The notes under the pieces were generated by a model. It saw only the letters and a program-made list of their open reading frames with translations. It was not told the origin of the DNA and did not search any database. Both the position numbers and the translations under genes were made by a program. Positions 21,031-30,667 of a stretch of DNA of 64,000 nucleotides are shown here, piece after piece (positions within the stretch are counted from its first letter, which is position 1; each line of letters begins with the position of its first letter). The stretch is from Paracoccus everestensis (lineage in GTDB: Bacteria; Pseudomonadota; Alphaproteobacteria; Rhodobacterales; Rhodobacteraceae): the NCBI RefSeq assembly GCF_021491915.1, contig NZ_CP090836.1:186001-250000 (forward strand). The letters run 5' to 3'.

Positions 21031-21594
21031 TCAGCCCAACTGGATGATTGTGTCGCTGATGAACTCAGCGACGGGAATGTGCAGGTTCTGCGGTGCGGGG
21101 CCGCGGCGGATGCGTCCGGCGGTGTCGTAATGCGAACCGTGGCAGGGGCAGAACCAGCCGCCGAAATCGCCCGCGCCGTCGCCGATGGGGACGCAGCCCA
21201 GGTGGGTGCAGACGCCGATCTGGACCAGCCATTCGCCGGCCTCGTCCAGGGTGCGGTTCTGGTCGGTGGCGGGTTCGGTCCCGCTCAGATTGGCGTTCTG
21301 CGCGGTGGGGTCGATCAGTTCCCCCAGATCGACCGCGCGGCCGGCCTCGATCTCCTCGGGGGTGCGGCGGCGGATGAACACGGGCTTGCCCAGCCATTTG
21401 ACAGTCAGCTGGGTGCCTTCCGCGATCCCGCTGACATCGACCTGGATCGAGGCAAGCGCCTGCACGTCGGCCGAGGGGTTCATCTGGTTCACAAGCGTCC
21501 AGGCGGCGGCACCGGCGGCCACCGTGCCTGCGCCCGCCGTGGCATAATAGAGGAAATCCCTCCGGGTGCCTACGTGGTCATCTGCGTGGGACAC
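21031..21594 (-). CDS. petA: Rieske iron-sulfur subunit of the bc1 complex
   Basis: The [2Fe-2S] subunit passes electrons from quinol to cytochrome c1. The 187-aa protein has a twin-arginine type N-terminus ([20 protein letters not shown]) that stays as the membrane anchor. The two cluster boxes are CTHLGC (129-134) and CPCHGSHYD (149-157), giving Cys/His ligands at 129, 131, 149 and 152 and the disulfide pair at 134 and 151. First gene of the bc1 operon. Confidence 0.96.
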   Translation of the reverse strand: MSHADDHVGTRRDFLYYATAGAGTVAAGAAAWTLVNQMNPSADVQALASIQVDVSGIAEGTQLTVKWLGKPVFIRRRTPEEIEAGRAVDLGELIDPTAQNANLSGTEPATDQNRTLDEAGEWLVQIGVCTHLGCVPIGDGAGDFGGWFCPCHGSHYDTAGRIRRGPAPQNLHIPVAEFISDTIIQLG

Positions 21595-21901
21595 GGGTCA
21601 TTCTCCAATTCGGGCCGAAGGACCGGCCGATACGACAATCCGGGCCGCGTATCGTCGCAGCCTTCGCGCGGCGGTTCTAGCCTTCAATTATCTGTCAGTC
21701 CAGCCGGTAAGCCCGCCTGACCGGGGCCATGGACCAGCCTATGTTGGAAAATTGTCGCGGGCATTTCGTCGCAGGGAGACAGTCACGGGGCTTTCCGCCC
21801 TCATGGCCGCTGTTGCGGCCCATCGTTGCCGGAAAAGGTCCGCCAGGCATCTTTGCCGGGGGCGCCAATGGCCCAAGGCTATTTGACGTGAACGAAGACG
21901 G
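21595..21901. other. Intergenic region between radC and the bc1 operon
   Basis: About 307 bases without a convincing gene. It should hold the petABC promoter and the radC transcription end, but no clear promoter consensus or hairpin was recognised. Short open frames here have no recognisable similarity and no ribosome site. Confidence 0.5.
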
Positions 21902-22669
21902 TTACAAAAGACCCTGGCTGCGAAAGGAAAGCTCTCGCGACTTGCCGATGATCAGGTGGTCGTGGATGGTGATTCCCATGCTGTCGGCGGCCTGGGCGAT
22001 GCGGGCAGTCATGGTGATGTCGGCATCCGAAGGCGTGGGATCGCCCGAAGGATGGTTATGGACCAGGATCAGCGCCGAGGCGTTCAGTTCAAGCGCGCGG
22101 CGGATGATTTCGCGCGGATAGACCGGGACATGGTCGACGGTTCCCCGTGCCTGTTCCTCGTCCGCGATCAGGACGTTCTTGCGGTCGAGGTAAAGGACGC
22201 GAAACTGTTCGATCTCGCGATGCGCCATGGCGGTGTGGCAGTAATCCAGAAGCGCGTCCCAGCCTGACAGAATGGGGCGGTGCATGACACGGGCCCGCGC
22301 CATGCGCTGTGCCGCAGCCTCGACGATCCTGAGTTCGGTGATCACGGCGGGGCCGACGCCATCCATCTGTTCCAGGCGCGTGGCGGGCGCGGTCAATACC
22401 CGGTTGAAATCGCCAAAGGCTTCGATCAGGCGGCGGGCCAAGGGCTTTACGTCCTGGCGCGGGATGGCGCGGAACAGGACCAGTTCAAGAAGTTCGTAGT
22501 CAGGCATCGCCGCCGCGCCGCCCGCCATGAAGCGTTCGCGCAATCGGGCACGGTGGTCTGCCAGATAGGACGGCGCCTTGCCCCCGGGCAGCGGGATCGG
22601 CGCGGCCTCGTCGGTGGCGGGCTGGAACAAGGGCAGGGGCATTTCGCCAAAGGTACGATTCGGGTCCAT
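21902..22669 (-). CDS. radC: RadC-family JAB-domain protein
   Basis: The 255-aa protein has an N-terminal helix-hairpin-helix region (MDGVGPAVITELRIVEAA, around 102-119) and a C-terminal JAB/MPN metal-binding domain with HNHPSGDPTPSD at about 204-215. The conserved upstream Glu is in the HREIEQFRVLYLD stretch. Despite the name, a DNA-repair role is not established for the family; relatives in mobile elements act in other contexts. It starts 46 bases after dnaJ on the same strand. Confidence 0.9.
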   Translation of the reverse strand: MDPNRTFGEMPLPLFQPATDEAAPIPLPGGKAPSYLADHRARLRERFMAGGAAAMPDYELLELVLFRAIPRQDVKPLARRLIEAFGDFNRVLTAPATRLEQMDGVGPAVITELRIVEAAAQRMARARVMHRPILSGWDALLDYCHTAMAHREIEQFRVLYLDRKNVLIADEEQARGTVDHVPVYPREIIRRALELNASALILVHNHPSGDPTPSDADITMTARIAQAADSMGITIHDHLIIGKSRELSFRSQGLL

Positions 22670-22715
22670 GGCGACAGCATGGACCCGTGCCGGTGAATAA
22701 ATGGTTAACGCACCA

Positions 22716-23876
22716 TCAGCGCGTCATGCCGTCCCAGAAACTCTTGACCTTGTTGAAGAAGCTGTCCGATTGAGGGCTGTTGTCAGCCTTCTGTTCCTCG
22801 AATTCGCGCAGCAACTCGCGCTGGCGCGGGGTCAGGTTGACGGGGGTTTCGACCGTCAGTTCGATCAGCATATCGCCCGGTTCGCCCGCAGCGCCGGGAC
22901 CGTGGCGCAGGGGTGGCATCCCCTTGGCGCGAAGGCGCATCTGGCGACCAGACTGGCTGCCCGCCGGAACCTTGACCCGAGCACGGCCACCGTCGATGGT
23001 CGGCACCTCGACCTCGCCTCCCAGGGCGGCGGTGGCCATGCTGACCGGAACTTGGCAGGCCAGGATCTTGCCGTCGCGCAGGAAGATCGCGTGTTCCTGA
23101 ACCTCGATGAAGATATACAGATCTCCGGCAGGGCCGCCGCGCAGCCCGGCCTCGCCTTCCCCGGCCAAGCGGATGCGGGTGCCGGTTTCGACGCCTGCGG
23201 GAATATTGACCGACAAGGTGCGTTCGCGTTCGGTCCGGCCCGCGCCGTGGCAGGCCTTGCACGGATTCTTGACAATCTGGCCCTGGCCGCCGCAGGTGGG
23301 GCAGGTGCGTTCAACCGTGAAAAAGCCCTGTTGCGCCCGAACCTTGCCCATGCCCGCGCAGGTGGGGCAGGTGGCGGGCTGGGTCGCGCCCTCGGCCCCG
23401 GTGCCCTCGCATTCCTCGCAGGCGATGGATCCGGGAACGGTGATGGATTTCTTGAGGCCCGTATAGGCCTCTTCCAGGCTGACGCGCAGGTTGTAGCGCA
23501 GATCCTGGCCGCGTTGCGCGCGGGACCGGCCACCGCCGCCGCCGCCACGACGCCCCATCATGTCGCCGAACAGATCTTCGAACACGTCGGCAAAGGCGGT
23601 GCCGAAATCGCCCGGATGGGCGCCGCGCCCGTTGAAACCGCCACCGCCGCCTTCAAAGGCCGCGTGACCGAATCGATCATAGGCCGCCTTCTTCTGGTCG
23701 TCCTTGAGGCAGTCATACGCCTCGTTGGCTTCCTTGAAATGCGATTCGGCCTGTGGATTGTCTTGATTGCGGTCTGGATGCAGTTCCTTCGCCTTCTGGC
23801 GATAGGCCTTCTTGATTTCCTCGGCCGATGCCCCGCGCGTCACGCCCAGAACCTCGTAATAGCAACGCTTGGCCAT
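22716..23876 (-). CDS. dnaJ: Chaperone DnaJ (Hsp40)
   Basis: DnaJ stimulates DnaK ATPase activity and delivers unfolded proteins. The 386-aa protein has a J-domain with HPD at 33-35, a Gly/Phe-rich linker ([15 protein letters not shown]), and four CxxCxGxG zinc motifs ([32 protein letters not shown]). Two C-terminal substrate-binding domains follow. The ATG at 23876 starts the J-domain directly; an in-frame start eight codons earlier is less likely. It lies 81 bases after dnaK; the gap holds a GC-rich inverted repeat. Confidence 0.96.
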   Translation of the reverse strand: MAKRCYYEVLGVTRGASAEEIKKAYRQKAKELHPDRNQDNPQAESHFKEANEAYDCLKDDQKKAAYDRFGHAAFEGGGGGFNGRGAHPGDFGTAFADVFEDLFGDMMGRRGGGGGGRSRAQRGQDLRYNLRVSLEEAYTGLKKSITVPGSIACEECEGTGAEGATQPATCPTCAGMGKVRAQQGFFTVERTCPTCGGQGQIVKNPCKACHGAGRTERERTLSVNIPAGVETGTRIRLAGEGEAGLRGGPAGDLYIFIEVQEHAIFLRDGKILACQVPVSMATAALGGEVEVPTIDGGRARVKVPAGSQSGRQMRLRAKGMPPLRHGPGAAGEPGDMLIELTVETPVNLTPRQRELLREFEEQKADNSPQSDSFFNKVKSFWDGMTR

Positions 23877-23957
23877 TTTTTGTCCTGTCTGGTTCCCCAA
23901 CGAAATGGCCGGCCCGCGTTTCTCGCACGGACCGGCCCCGAAAGGGTGCGGCCCGGA

Positions 23958-25874
23958 TCAGCCGCGCTTCTTGTCTTCGCCGAGGTCTTCGAAATCGGCA
24001 TCCACGATGTCTTCATCGACGTTGCGCGGCTGATCGCCATCCTCGTCGCCGCCGTCAGCCGTGGCTTGGGACGACTTGTAGATGGCCTCGCCCAGCTTCA
24101 TCGATGCATCCATCACGTTCTGGATGCCGCCGCGGATCTTGCCCGCGTCGTCGGATTTCAGCGATTCCTCCAAGGCGCCCATCGCCAATTCGATCGCCTC
24201 GACGGTCGAGCTGTCCACCTTGTCCCCATGCTCTTCCAGCGACTTCTTGGTGGAATGCATCAGGCTTTCGGCCTGGTTGCGAGCCTCGACCAGTTCGCGG
24301 CGGGACTTGTCGGCGTCGGCATTGGCCTCGGCATCCTTGACCATCCGGTCGATATCCTCGTCGGTCAAACCGCCCGAGGCCTGGATGGTGATGTTCTGGG
24401 TCTTGCCGGTGCCCTTGTCCTTGGCGCTGACGGACACGATGCCGTTGGCGTCGATGTCGAAGGTCACTTCGATCTGAGGCAACCCACGCGGCGCGGGCGG
24501 GATGTCTTCCAGGTTGAACTGACCCAGCAGCTTGTTGTCCGCCGCCATTTCGCGTTCGCCCTGGAACACCCGGATCGTCACGGCGTTCTGGTTGTCTTCC
24601 GCGGTCGAGAAGATCTGCGACTTCTTGGTCGGGATCGTGGTGTTGCGGTCGATCAGGCGGGTAAAGACGCCGCCCAGGGTTTCGATGCCCAGCGACAAGG
24701 GCGTCACGTCCAGCAGGACCACGTCCTTGACGTCGCCTTGCAGCACGCCGGCCTGGATGGCCGCGCCAAGCGCCACGACCTCGTCGGGGTTCACGCCCTT
24801 GTGGGGTTCCTTGCCGAAGAACTCGGTCACGGCCTCGATCACCTTGGGCATCCGGGTCATGCCGCCGACCAGGACGATCTCGTCGATGTCGGATTTCGAC
24901 ACGCCCGCGTCCTTGATGGCATCGGCCACCGGCTTCATGGTGCGCTTGATCAGGTCGCCCACCAGGCTTTCAAGTTTCGCACGGGTCAGCTTGATGACCA
25001 GGTGCAGCGGCGTGCCGCTGTTCTTGTCCATCGAGATGAACGGCTGGTTAATCTCGGTCTGCGACGAGGAGGACAGTTCGATCTTGGCCTTTTCGGCGGC
25101 TTCCTTCAGGCGCTGAAGGGCCATCTTGTCCTTGGTCAGGTCGACGCCGTGTTCCTTTTTGAACTCGTCGGCCAGATAGTTGACGATGCGCATGTCGAAG
25201 TCCTCGCCGCCGAGGAACGTATCCCCGTTGGTCGATTTCACTTCGAACAGCCCGTCGTCGATTTCCAGGATGGTGATGTCGAAGGTGCCGCCGCCAAGGT
25301 CATAGACGGCGATGGTCTTGCTGTCCTTCTTGTCCAGGCCGTAGGCCAGGGCGGCCGCGGTCGGCTCGTTGATGATGCGCAGGACTTCCAGGCCCGCGAT
25401 CTTGCCCGCGTCCTTGGTCGCCTGACGCTGCGCGTCGTTGAAATAGGCGGGAACCGTGATGACCGCCTGCGTGACGGTTTCCCCTAGATAGGATTCGGCG
25501 GTTTCCTTCATCTTCTGAAGGATCATCGCGCTGACCTGGGCAGGGGAATACTTCTCATCCCGCACCTTGACCCAGGCGTCGCCGTTGCCGCCGTCCACAA
25601 TGTCGTAGGGAACCAGCTTGCGGTCCTTTTCGACGGCCTCGTCGCCGACGCGGCGGCCGATCAGGCGTTTCACGGCGAACACGGTATTGGTAGGGTTCGT
25701 GACGGCCTGGCGCTTGGCAGGCTGGCCGACCAGGCGCTCGCCTTCCGTGAAGCCCACGATCGAGGGCGTGGTGCGGGCGCCTTCGCTGTTCTCGATGACC
25801 TTGGGCTGGCTGCCGTCCATGATCGCGACGCAGCTGTTCGTGGTGCCGAGGTCGATGCCGATGACTTTTGACAT
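23958..25874 (-). CDS. dnaK: Chaperone DnaK (Hsp70)
   Basis: The 638-aa Hsp70 folds and refolds proteins in the cytoplasm through an ATP-driven cycle with DnaJ and GrpE. Diagnostic blocks are [13 protein letters not shown] at the N-terminus, [26 protein letters not shown] and the substrate-domain [14 protein letters not shown]. The C-terminal tail is acidic and ends [10 protein letters not shown] sigma32-type promoter lies about 110 bases upstream, so heat induction is likely. Confidence 0.97.
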   Translation of the reverse strand: MSKVIGIDLGTTNSCVAIMDGSQPKVIENSEGARTTPSIVGFTEGERLVGQPAKRQAVTNPTNTVFAVKRLIGRRVGDEAVEKDRKLVPYDIVDGGNGDAWVKVRDEKYSPAQVSAMILQKMKETAESYLGETVTQAVITVPAYFNDAQRQATKDAGKIAGLEVLRIINEPTAAALAYGLDKKDSKTIAVYDLGGGTFDITILEIDDGLFEVKSTNGDTFLGGEDFDMRIVNYLADEFKKEHGVDLTKDKMALQRLKEAAEKAKIELSSSSQTEINQPFISMDKNSGTPLHLVIKLTRAKLESLVGDLIKRTMKPVADAIKDAGVSKSDIDEIVLVGGMTRMPKVIEAVTEFFGKEPHKGVNPDEVVALGAAIQAGVLQGDVKDVVLLDVTPLSLGIETLGGVFTRLIDRNTTIPTKKSQIFSTAEDNQNAVTIRVFQGEREMAADNKLLGQFNLEDIPPAPRGLPQIEVTFDIDANGIVSVSAKDKGTGKTQNITIQASGGLTDEDIDRMVKDAEANADADKSRRELVEARNQAESLMHSTKKSLEEHGDKVDSSTVEAIELAMGALEESLKSDDAGKIRGGIQNVMDASMKLGEAIYKSSQATADGGDEDGDQPRNVDEDIVDADFEDLGEDKKRG

Positions 25875-25982
25875 GCTTGTTTCCTTCTTGCGGCGATTGT
25901 CTGGACTTCAGGTCCGTTATGGCCCCCGAGGCCCGATCCCAAATACGTTTTCAGCTCCGGCGGGCCGGACGCTTCGGGGGTG

Positions 25983-26011
25983 TATATAGGGATGGTTTCA
26001 AGCCCCGCAAG
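25983..26011 (-). promoter_or_regulatory. Sigma32 (RpoH)-type promoter of dnaKJ
   Basis: On the minus strand CTTG (26011-26008) is followed after exactly 17 bases by CCTATATA (25990-25983). This fits the alphaproteobacterial RpoH consensus CTTG-N17/18-CYTATNT. It lies about 110 bases before the dnaK start, in the only gap upstream of the gene. Confidence 0.8.
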
Positions 26012-26038
26012 CGCCGGATGCGGGCAATTTGCGCCTGC

Positions 26039-26923
26039 TCAATCAGCCGCGCTCCAGCTGAGGGATTCGTATTTGCGGGTGGTAAAGTTGATCAGCAAGC
26101 CGATCATCATCGCGGCCAGCGAAAACCAAAGCGCATAAAGCGGATCCGATTTCAGGGGCGTATAGTTGATGAAGATGTATCCGCGCTGCTGGTCGATGAT
26201 GTGGAACAGGGGGTTCCAGATGAACCAGGGCAGCAGGGCGTTGGGCACCACATTGCCCACGAACATCTTGCCCGACGCGAACATGTTGATGCGCTGATAG
26301 GCCGTGGTGAACAGCTTGGACGCACGGGGCGACCAGGGCCGGATGCCCAGAAACACCAGGCCGATGCAGCCCCCTGAAAACCAGGCCAGCAGATACATCC
26401 CCAGGCTGCCGGGCCAGAAGTCGAAACGGATGGGGGTCATCAGCACGTGATACAGCCACAGGATCGCGATGCAGCTGATGGTCTGGCGATACAGCACCGC
26501 AAGGGCCGCCGAGGCGATCAGGATCGCGGGGTTCAGGGGTTCGTGCTTGACCAGTCCGCCCGTCACCGAATGGCTGCCCGCCACTGCGCCCGATGCCTGG
26601 ACATGGACCATGAACATGAAGATGCCCGACATCAGGTACAGCATGAAATCGCCGCGAATGGGCGAATTGCGCACCCCCATGACCAGATAGATCAGCAGAA
26701 ACGCCATCATGAAGATCGCCGACTGCAGAATCGTCAGCAACAGCCCGACGACCGCGTTGCGATGGTCGTTGCGCAGGTTATAGACGGTCTGGTGATAGAT
26801 CAGGCCCAGGGTCGTGCCCGCCGCCCCGATGATCGTGCTGTTCTTTCGCTGGTTGAACAAAGCCTGTGCCGCCCCTGCTGCCCGGTCCCACGGGCGCTTG
26901 CCCAAGCCGTCGGCCCCGATCAT
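26039..26923 (-). CDS. Polysaccharide-export ABC transporter permease (KpsM-like)
   Basis: The 294-aa membrane protein belongs to the ABC-2 permease group used for capsule or O-antigen export. An N-terminal cytoplasmic segment of about 55 residues is followed by about six hydrophobic helices (LLLTILQSAIFMMAFLLIY, FMLYLMSGIFMFMVHV and others). The usual ATPase (KpsT-like) and periplasmic partners are not in this window. It diverges from cysQ across a 67-base gap and borders the glycan genes, which supports a role in polysaccharide export. Confidence 0.8.
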   Translation of the reverse strand: MIGADGLGKRPWDRAAGAAQALFNQRKNSTIIGAAGTTLGLIYHQTVYNLRNDHRNAVVGLLLTILQSAIFMMAFLLIYLVMGVRNSPIRGDFMLYLMSGIFMFMVHVQASGAVAGSHSVTGGLVKHEPLNPAILIASAALAVLYRQTISCIAILWLYHVLMTPIRFDFWPGSLGMYLLAWFSGGCIGLVFLGIRPWSPRASKLFTTAYQRINMFASGKMFVGNVVPNALLPWFIWNPLFHIIDQQRGYIFINYTPLKSDPLYALWFSLAAMMIGLLINFTTRKYESLSWSAAD

Positions 26924-26990
26924 AAGGGGATCCGGTGCCCGTCACAATCGGCGGGACCGCGACAGGCGGGCCGTCCGGGAGGGAAACTAG

Positions 26991-27788
26991 ATGGAATTTG
27001 AACGACTGATCGCCCAGATGCGGCACCTGGCGTTGCAGGCCGGAACGCGGATCATGGAGATCTATGATGCCGATGACTTCGACGTGCGGGCCAAATCCGA
27101 CGATTCGCCCGTCACCGCCGCCGACGAGGCAGCCGATGCGCTGATCTCGGCCGGGCTGCGCGAGGCTTTCCCGGACATTCCCCTGATCACCGAGGAACAG
27201 GCCGCCAGCCATGCGCAGACGGCCCGGACCTTCCTGATCGTCGATCCCCTGGACGGGACCAAGGAATTCGTCCAGCGGCGCGGCGACTTCACCGTCAACA
27301 TCGCCTATGTCGAAAACGGCGTGCCCCTGCGCGGCGTGGTCTATGCCCCCGCCAAGGGACGGCTGTTCTATACCACCGCCGACGGACGCTCGGTCGAGGA
27401 ACAGGGGCCGTTCGGCGACGCTCTCGGCCAGACCGTTCCCATCGGTGTCAATCCGGTTCCCGACAATCGGGGGTTGATGGTGGTCGCGTCAAAATCACAC
27501 CGGGATGCCGCGACCGACGATTACATCGCGCAATATGCGGCGCGCGACATGACCAGCGCCGGATCGTCGCTGAAGTTCTGCCTTGTCGCGACCGGAGAGG
27601 CGGATCTGTATCCCCGCTTGGGCCGGACCATGGAATGGGACACGGCGGCGGGCGACGCCGTCCTGCGCGGCGCAGGGGGCGAGGTCGTGCGCTTTGACGA
27701 CCACACGCCCCTGACCTATGGCAAGCCGGGGTTCGAGAACCCGTTCTTCATCGCCTTCGCGCCGGGCGTGCTGCTGGTCCGGGCCTGA
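26991..27788 (+). CDS. cysQ: 3'(2'),5'-bisphosphate nucleotidase CysQ
   Basis: CysQ removes the 3'-phosphate from PAP, the by-product of PAPS-dependent sulfotransfer and sulfate assimilation. The 265-aa protein shows the Mg-binding signatures of the inositol-monophosphatase fold: ITEE (66-69), DPLDGT (85-90) and, near the end, MEWDTAAGDAV. GGGAGGG precedes the ATG at 26991. Its stop overlaps the kdsB start (TGATG). The nearby sulfotransferase gene would be a PAP source. Confidence 0.92.
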   Translation: MEFERLIAQMRHLALQAGTRIMEIYDADDFDVRAKSDDSPVTAADEAADALISAGLREAFPDIPLITEEQAASHAQTARTFLIVDPLDGTKEFVQRRGDFTVNIAYVENGVPLRGVVYAPAKGRLFYTTADGRSVEEQGPFGDALGQTVPIGVNPVPDNRGLMVVASKSHRDAATDDYIAQYAARDMTSAGSSLKFCLVATGEADLYPRLGRTMEWDTAAGDAVLRGAGGEVVRFDDHTPLTYGKPGFENPFFIAFAPGVLLVRA

Positions 27789-28588
27789 TGTCGGTCCTGA
27801 TCGTCATTCCCGCCCGCCACGCCTCGACCCGCTATCCGGGCAAGCCGCTGGTGGAACTGCGCGGCGCCTCGGGCCAGGCGCGCAGCCTGATCCGGCGCAG
27901 CTGGGATGCGGCCATGGCCGTGTCCGGCGTAGACCGGGTGGTGGTCGCCACCGACGACACCCGCATCCGGGACCACGCCGCGGGCTTCGGAGCCGAGGTT
28001 GTGATGACCGGCACCGCCTGCCGCAACGGCACAGAACGCTGCGCCGAAGCCCTGTCCAATCTGGGAATCGCGCCCGAGATCGTGGTCAACCTGCAAGGCG
28101 ACGCCCCCCTGACGCCCCCCTGGTTCGTCGAGGATCTGGTCGCGGGCCTGCGTGCCGATGCGGGCGCCGCTGTGGCGACCCCGGTCCTGCGCTGCACCGG
28201 CCGGATGCGCGCCGACCTGATCGCCGATCGCCATGCCGGCCGCGTGGGCGGGACGACGGCGGTCTTTGGCCATGACCGCCAGGCGCTGTATTTCTCCAAG
28301 GAAGTGATTCCCTTCGCGGCGGGCGATTTCGGCGACGCCGAACCCAGCCCGGTTTTCCACCACGTCGGCGTTTACGCCTATCGGCCCGATGCCCTGGCGG
28401 AATATGCGTCCTGGGACGAAGGCCCCCTGGAGCGGCTGGAAGGACTGGAACAGTTGCGCTTTCTTGAACGCGGCCGCCGAATCCTGTGCGTCGAGGTCGA
28501 ATCGCGCGGCCGCCAGTTCTGGGAACTGAACAATCCCGAGGACGTTTCTCGTCTGGAAGCCATGATGCAGGCCATGGATCTGGACTGA
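27788..28588 (+). CDS. kdsB: CMP-Kdo synthetase-type cytidylyltransferase
   Basis: The 266-aa protein starts with the KdsB signature IPARHASTRYPGKPL, followed by VVVATDD, GTERCAEAL (canonical GTDR-type region), NLQGDAPLTPP and YFSKEVIPF. It would activate Kdo or a related 3-deoxy sugar with CTP. The N-terminal loop RGASGQARSLIRRSW is a little longer than in E. coli KdsB, so a capsule-specific paralogue (KpsU-like) rather than the lipid A enzyme is possible. Translationally coupled to cysQ. Confidence 0.85.
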   Translation: MSVLIVIPARHASTRYPGKPLVELRGASGQARSLIRRSWDAAMAVSGVDRVVVATDDTRIRDHAAGFGAEVVMTGTACRNGTERCAEALSNLGIAPEIVVNLQGDAPLTPPWFVEDLVAGLRADAGAAVATPVLRCTGRMRADLIADRHAGRVGGTTAVFGHDRQALYFSKEVIPFAAGDFGDAEPSPVFHHVGVYAYRPDALAEYASWDEGPLERLEGLEQLRFLERGRRILCVEVESRGRQFWELNNPEDVSRLEAMMQAMDLD

Positions 28589-28780
28589 CCGGGTGCCGGC
28601 GGCGGAACAATTTAATCAAAGACGCAGAAAATCCTGGGTTGTTTTCTGCAATTGCATTGGCACCATTCCGCCGTCCCGGATATTATCCTGCTTGATGACG
28701 CAGCCTTTGCGGCTGATGAGCGTTGTGATGCGTTCGGCCGACCGGCCGCCGCAAATGATCGAACAAGGGTGTCACAGCAC

Positions 28781-29677
28781 ATGACTCGTAAGGTAACCAA
28801 GGCCATCTTTCCCGTCGCTGGTCTGGGCACGCGCTTTCTTCCGGCGACCAAAAGCATCCCCAAGGAGATCATGACCCTCGTCGATCGCCCGCTGATCCAG
28901 TATGCGATCGACGAAGCGCGGGCTGCCGGCATTACCGAATTCATCTTTGTCACTTCGCGCGGCAAGGGTGCGTTGGAAGATTACTTCGACCACGCCCATG
29001 AACTGGAAAGCAGCCTGAAGAAATCCGGCAAGACCGACTTGCTGGAATCCCTGCGCTGCACGAACATGGAATCGGGGGCCATCGCCTATATCCGGCAGCA
29101 CAAGGCGCTTGGCCTGGGCCATGCGGTCTGGTGCGCGCGCCGCCTCCTGGCAGATGACGAACCCTTCGCGGTGGTGCTGACCGACGACGTGATCATGGGC
29201 GACCCGCCCTGCCTGCAGCAGATGATCGAGGCTTATGGCGAAACCGGCGGCAGCATGGTCGCCACGATGGAGGTCGCGCCCGAAAAGGCCCAGGCCTATG
29301 GCGTGCTGGACGTGGCTGAGGACATGGGCGCCATCGTCAAGGTGCGCGGCATGGTGGAAAAGCCCCCCATGGGCACCGCCCCGTCGAACCTGGCGGTGAT
29401 CGGGCGCTATATCCTGGCGCCGACTGTCATGCAGAACCTGAACAAGCTGAAGGCCGGATCGGGCGGGGAAATCCAGTTGACCGATGCCATCGCCGACGAC
29501 ATCGCGGCGGGGCGCGATGTGTTCGGCCTGCGCTTCCGGGGTCAGCGTTTCGACTGCGGATCCAAGGCAGGCTTCCTGCAGGCCACTGTGGCATTCGGCT
29601 TGGAACGCGACGAACTGAAGGAAGAATTCGCCGAATATTTGCATGACATCATGTCGATGCGTCGGGCGGCCGAATAA
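28781..29677 (+). CDS. galU: UTP-glucose-1-phosphate uridylyltransferase
   Basis: GalU makes UDP-glucose from UTP and glucose-1-phosphate. The 298-aa protein has the nucleotide-binding FPVAGLGTRFLPATKSIPKEIMTL (key residues G-x-G-TR, K), RGKGALEDYFD, LGLGHAVWCAR, DDV and GEIQLTDAI, and CGSKAGFLQATV near the C-terminus. The ATG at 28781 matches the family start; upstream codons in frame lack similarity. galE follows 3 bases later, giving a UDP-glucose/UDP-galactose pair. Confidence 0.96.
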   Translation: MTRKVTKAIFPVAGLGTRFLPATKSIPKEIMTLVDRPLIQYAIDEARAAGITEFIFVTSRGKGALEDYFDHAHELESSLKKSGKTDLLESLRCTNMESGAIAYIRQHKALGLGHAVWCARRLLADDEPFAVVLTDDVIMGDPPCLQQMIEAYGETGGSMVATMEVAPEKAQAYGVLDVAEDMGAIVKVRGMVEKPPMGTAPSNLAVIGRYILAPTVMQNLNKLKAGSGGEIQLTDAIADDIAAGRDVFGLRFRGQRFDCGSKAGFLQATVAFGLERDELKEEFAEYLHDIMSMRRAAE

Positions 29678-29680
29678 TCC

Positions 29681-30667
29681 ATGGCGCCCAATGTTCTGGT
29701 GACGGGGGGTGCGGGCTATATCGGCTCGCACGCCTGCAAGGCCCTGGCTGCGGCGGGGTATACTCCTGTCACGCTGGACAATCTGTCGACCGGCTGGCGC
29801 GATGCGGTCCAGTTCGGACCCTTCGTGCAGGCCGATCTGCTTGACCGCACAGCCTTGGATGCGGCCTTTGCCGAATACCGGCCCATCGCCGTGCTGCACT
29901 TCGCCGCCCTGAGCCAAGTGGGCGAGGCGATGGCGGAGCCGGGCAAATACTGGCGCAACAATGTCAGTGGATCGCTGAACCTGATCGAGGCCGCCATTGA
30001 CGCGGGCTGCCTGGATTTCGTCTTCAGCTCCACCTGCGCCACCTATGGCGACCGCGACGGAGAGGTTCTGGACGAGGACACCCCCCAGGCTCCGCTGAAC
30101 GCCTATGGGGCGTCCAAGCGCGCGATCGAGGATATGCTGGCCGATTTCGGTGCATCCCATGGGCTGCGCTCGGTGATCTTCCGCTATTTCAACGTGGCGG
30201 GCGCCGATCCTGACGGCGAGGTCGGCGAACATCACCGTCCGGAAACGCATCTGATCCCGCTGATCCTGGATGCGGTGGATGGCAAGCGTGCGGCCCTGAC
30301 CGTGCATGGGACCGATTACCCCACCCCGGACGGCACCTGCATCCGCGACTATGTCCATGTGATGGATTTGGTCGATGCCCATGTGAAAGGCCTGGAATGG
30401 CTGCGCGCTGGACGCGGCAGCCGGGTGTTCTGCTTGGGCACCGGATCGGGCTTTTCCGTGCGAGAGGTCGTGGACGCCACCCGCCATGTCACCAACCGCC
30501 CTGTGCCCATGGTCGATGGCCCGCGCAGGGGCGGGGACGCGGTCAAGCTGGTCTGCGGCAGCACTCGCGCCAAGGCGGAATTGGGCTGGCATCCCGGCCG
30601 GTCCACCATGCAGCAGATGATCGCCGATGCCTGGCGGTGGCACCAGAACGGCACCTATCAGGCGTGA
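29681..30667 (+). CDS. galE: UDP-glucose 4-epimerase
   Basis: GalE interconverts UDP-glucose and UDP-galactose with tightly bound NAD. The 328-aa extended SDR protein has GGAGYIGSH (8-16), the SSTCATYGD block, the catalytic pair YGASK, and RYFNVAGADPDGEVGE. Length is typical. The following glycosyltransferase begins within its stop codon (GTGA), tying it to glycan assembly. Confidence 0.94.
   Translation: MAPNVLVTGGAGYIGSHACKALAAAGYTPVTLDNLSTGWRDAVQFGPFVQADLLDRTALDAAFAEYRPIAVLHFAALSQVGEAMAEPGKYWRNNVSGSLNLIEAAIDAGCLDFVFSSTCATYGDRDGEVLDEDTPQAPLNAYGASKRAIEDMLADFGASHGLRSVIFRYFNVAGADPDGEVGEHHRPETHLIPLILDAVDGKRAALTVHGTDYPTPDGTCIRDYVHVMDLVDAHVKGLEWLRAGRGSRVFCLGTGSGFSVREVVDATRHVTNRPVPMVDGPRRGGDAVKLVCGSTRAKAELGWHPGRSTMQQMIADAWRWHQNGTYQA

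Noticed and set aside
23877..23957. Inverted repeat between dnaK and dnaJ as a CIRCE element
   Set aside because: The repeat is GC-rich (GGCCGG/CCGGCC type) and does not match the CIRCE consensus; more likely an intercistronic hairpin.
22701..25487. A 928-codon open frame on the plus strand
   Set aside because: It lies opposite dnaJ and dnaK and shows no domain; an antisense shadow.
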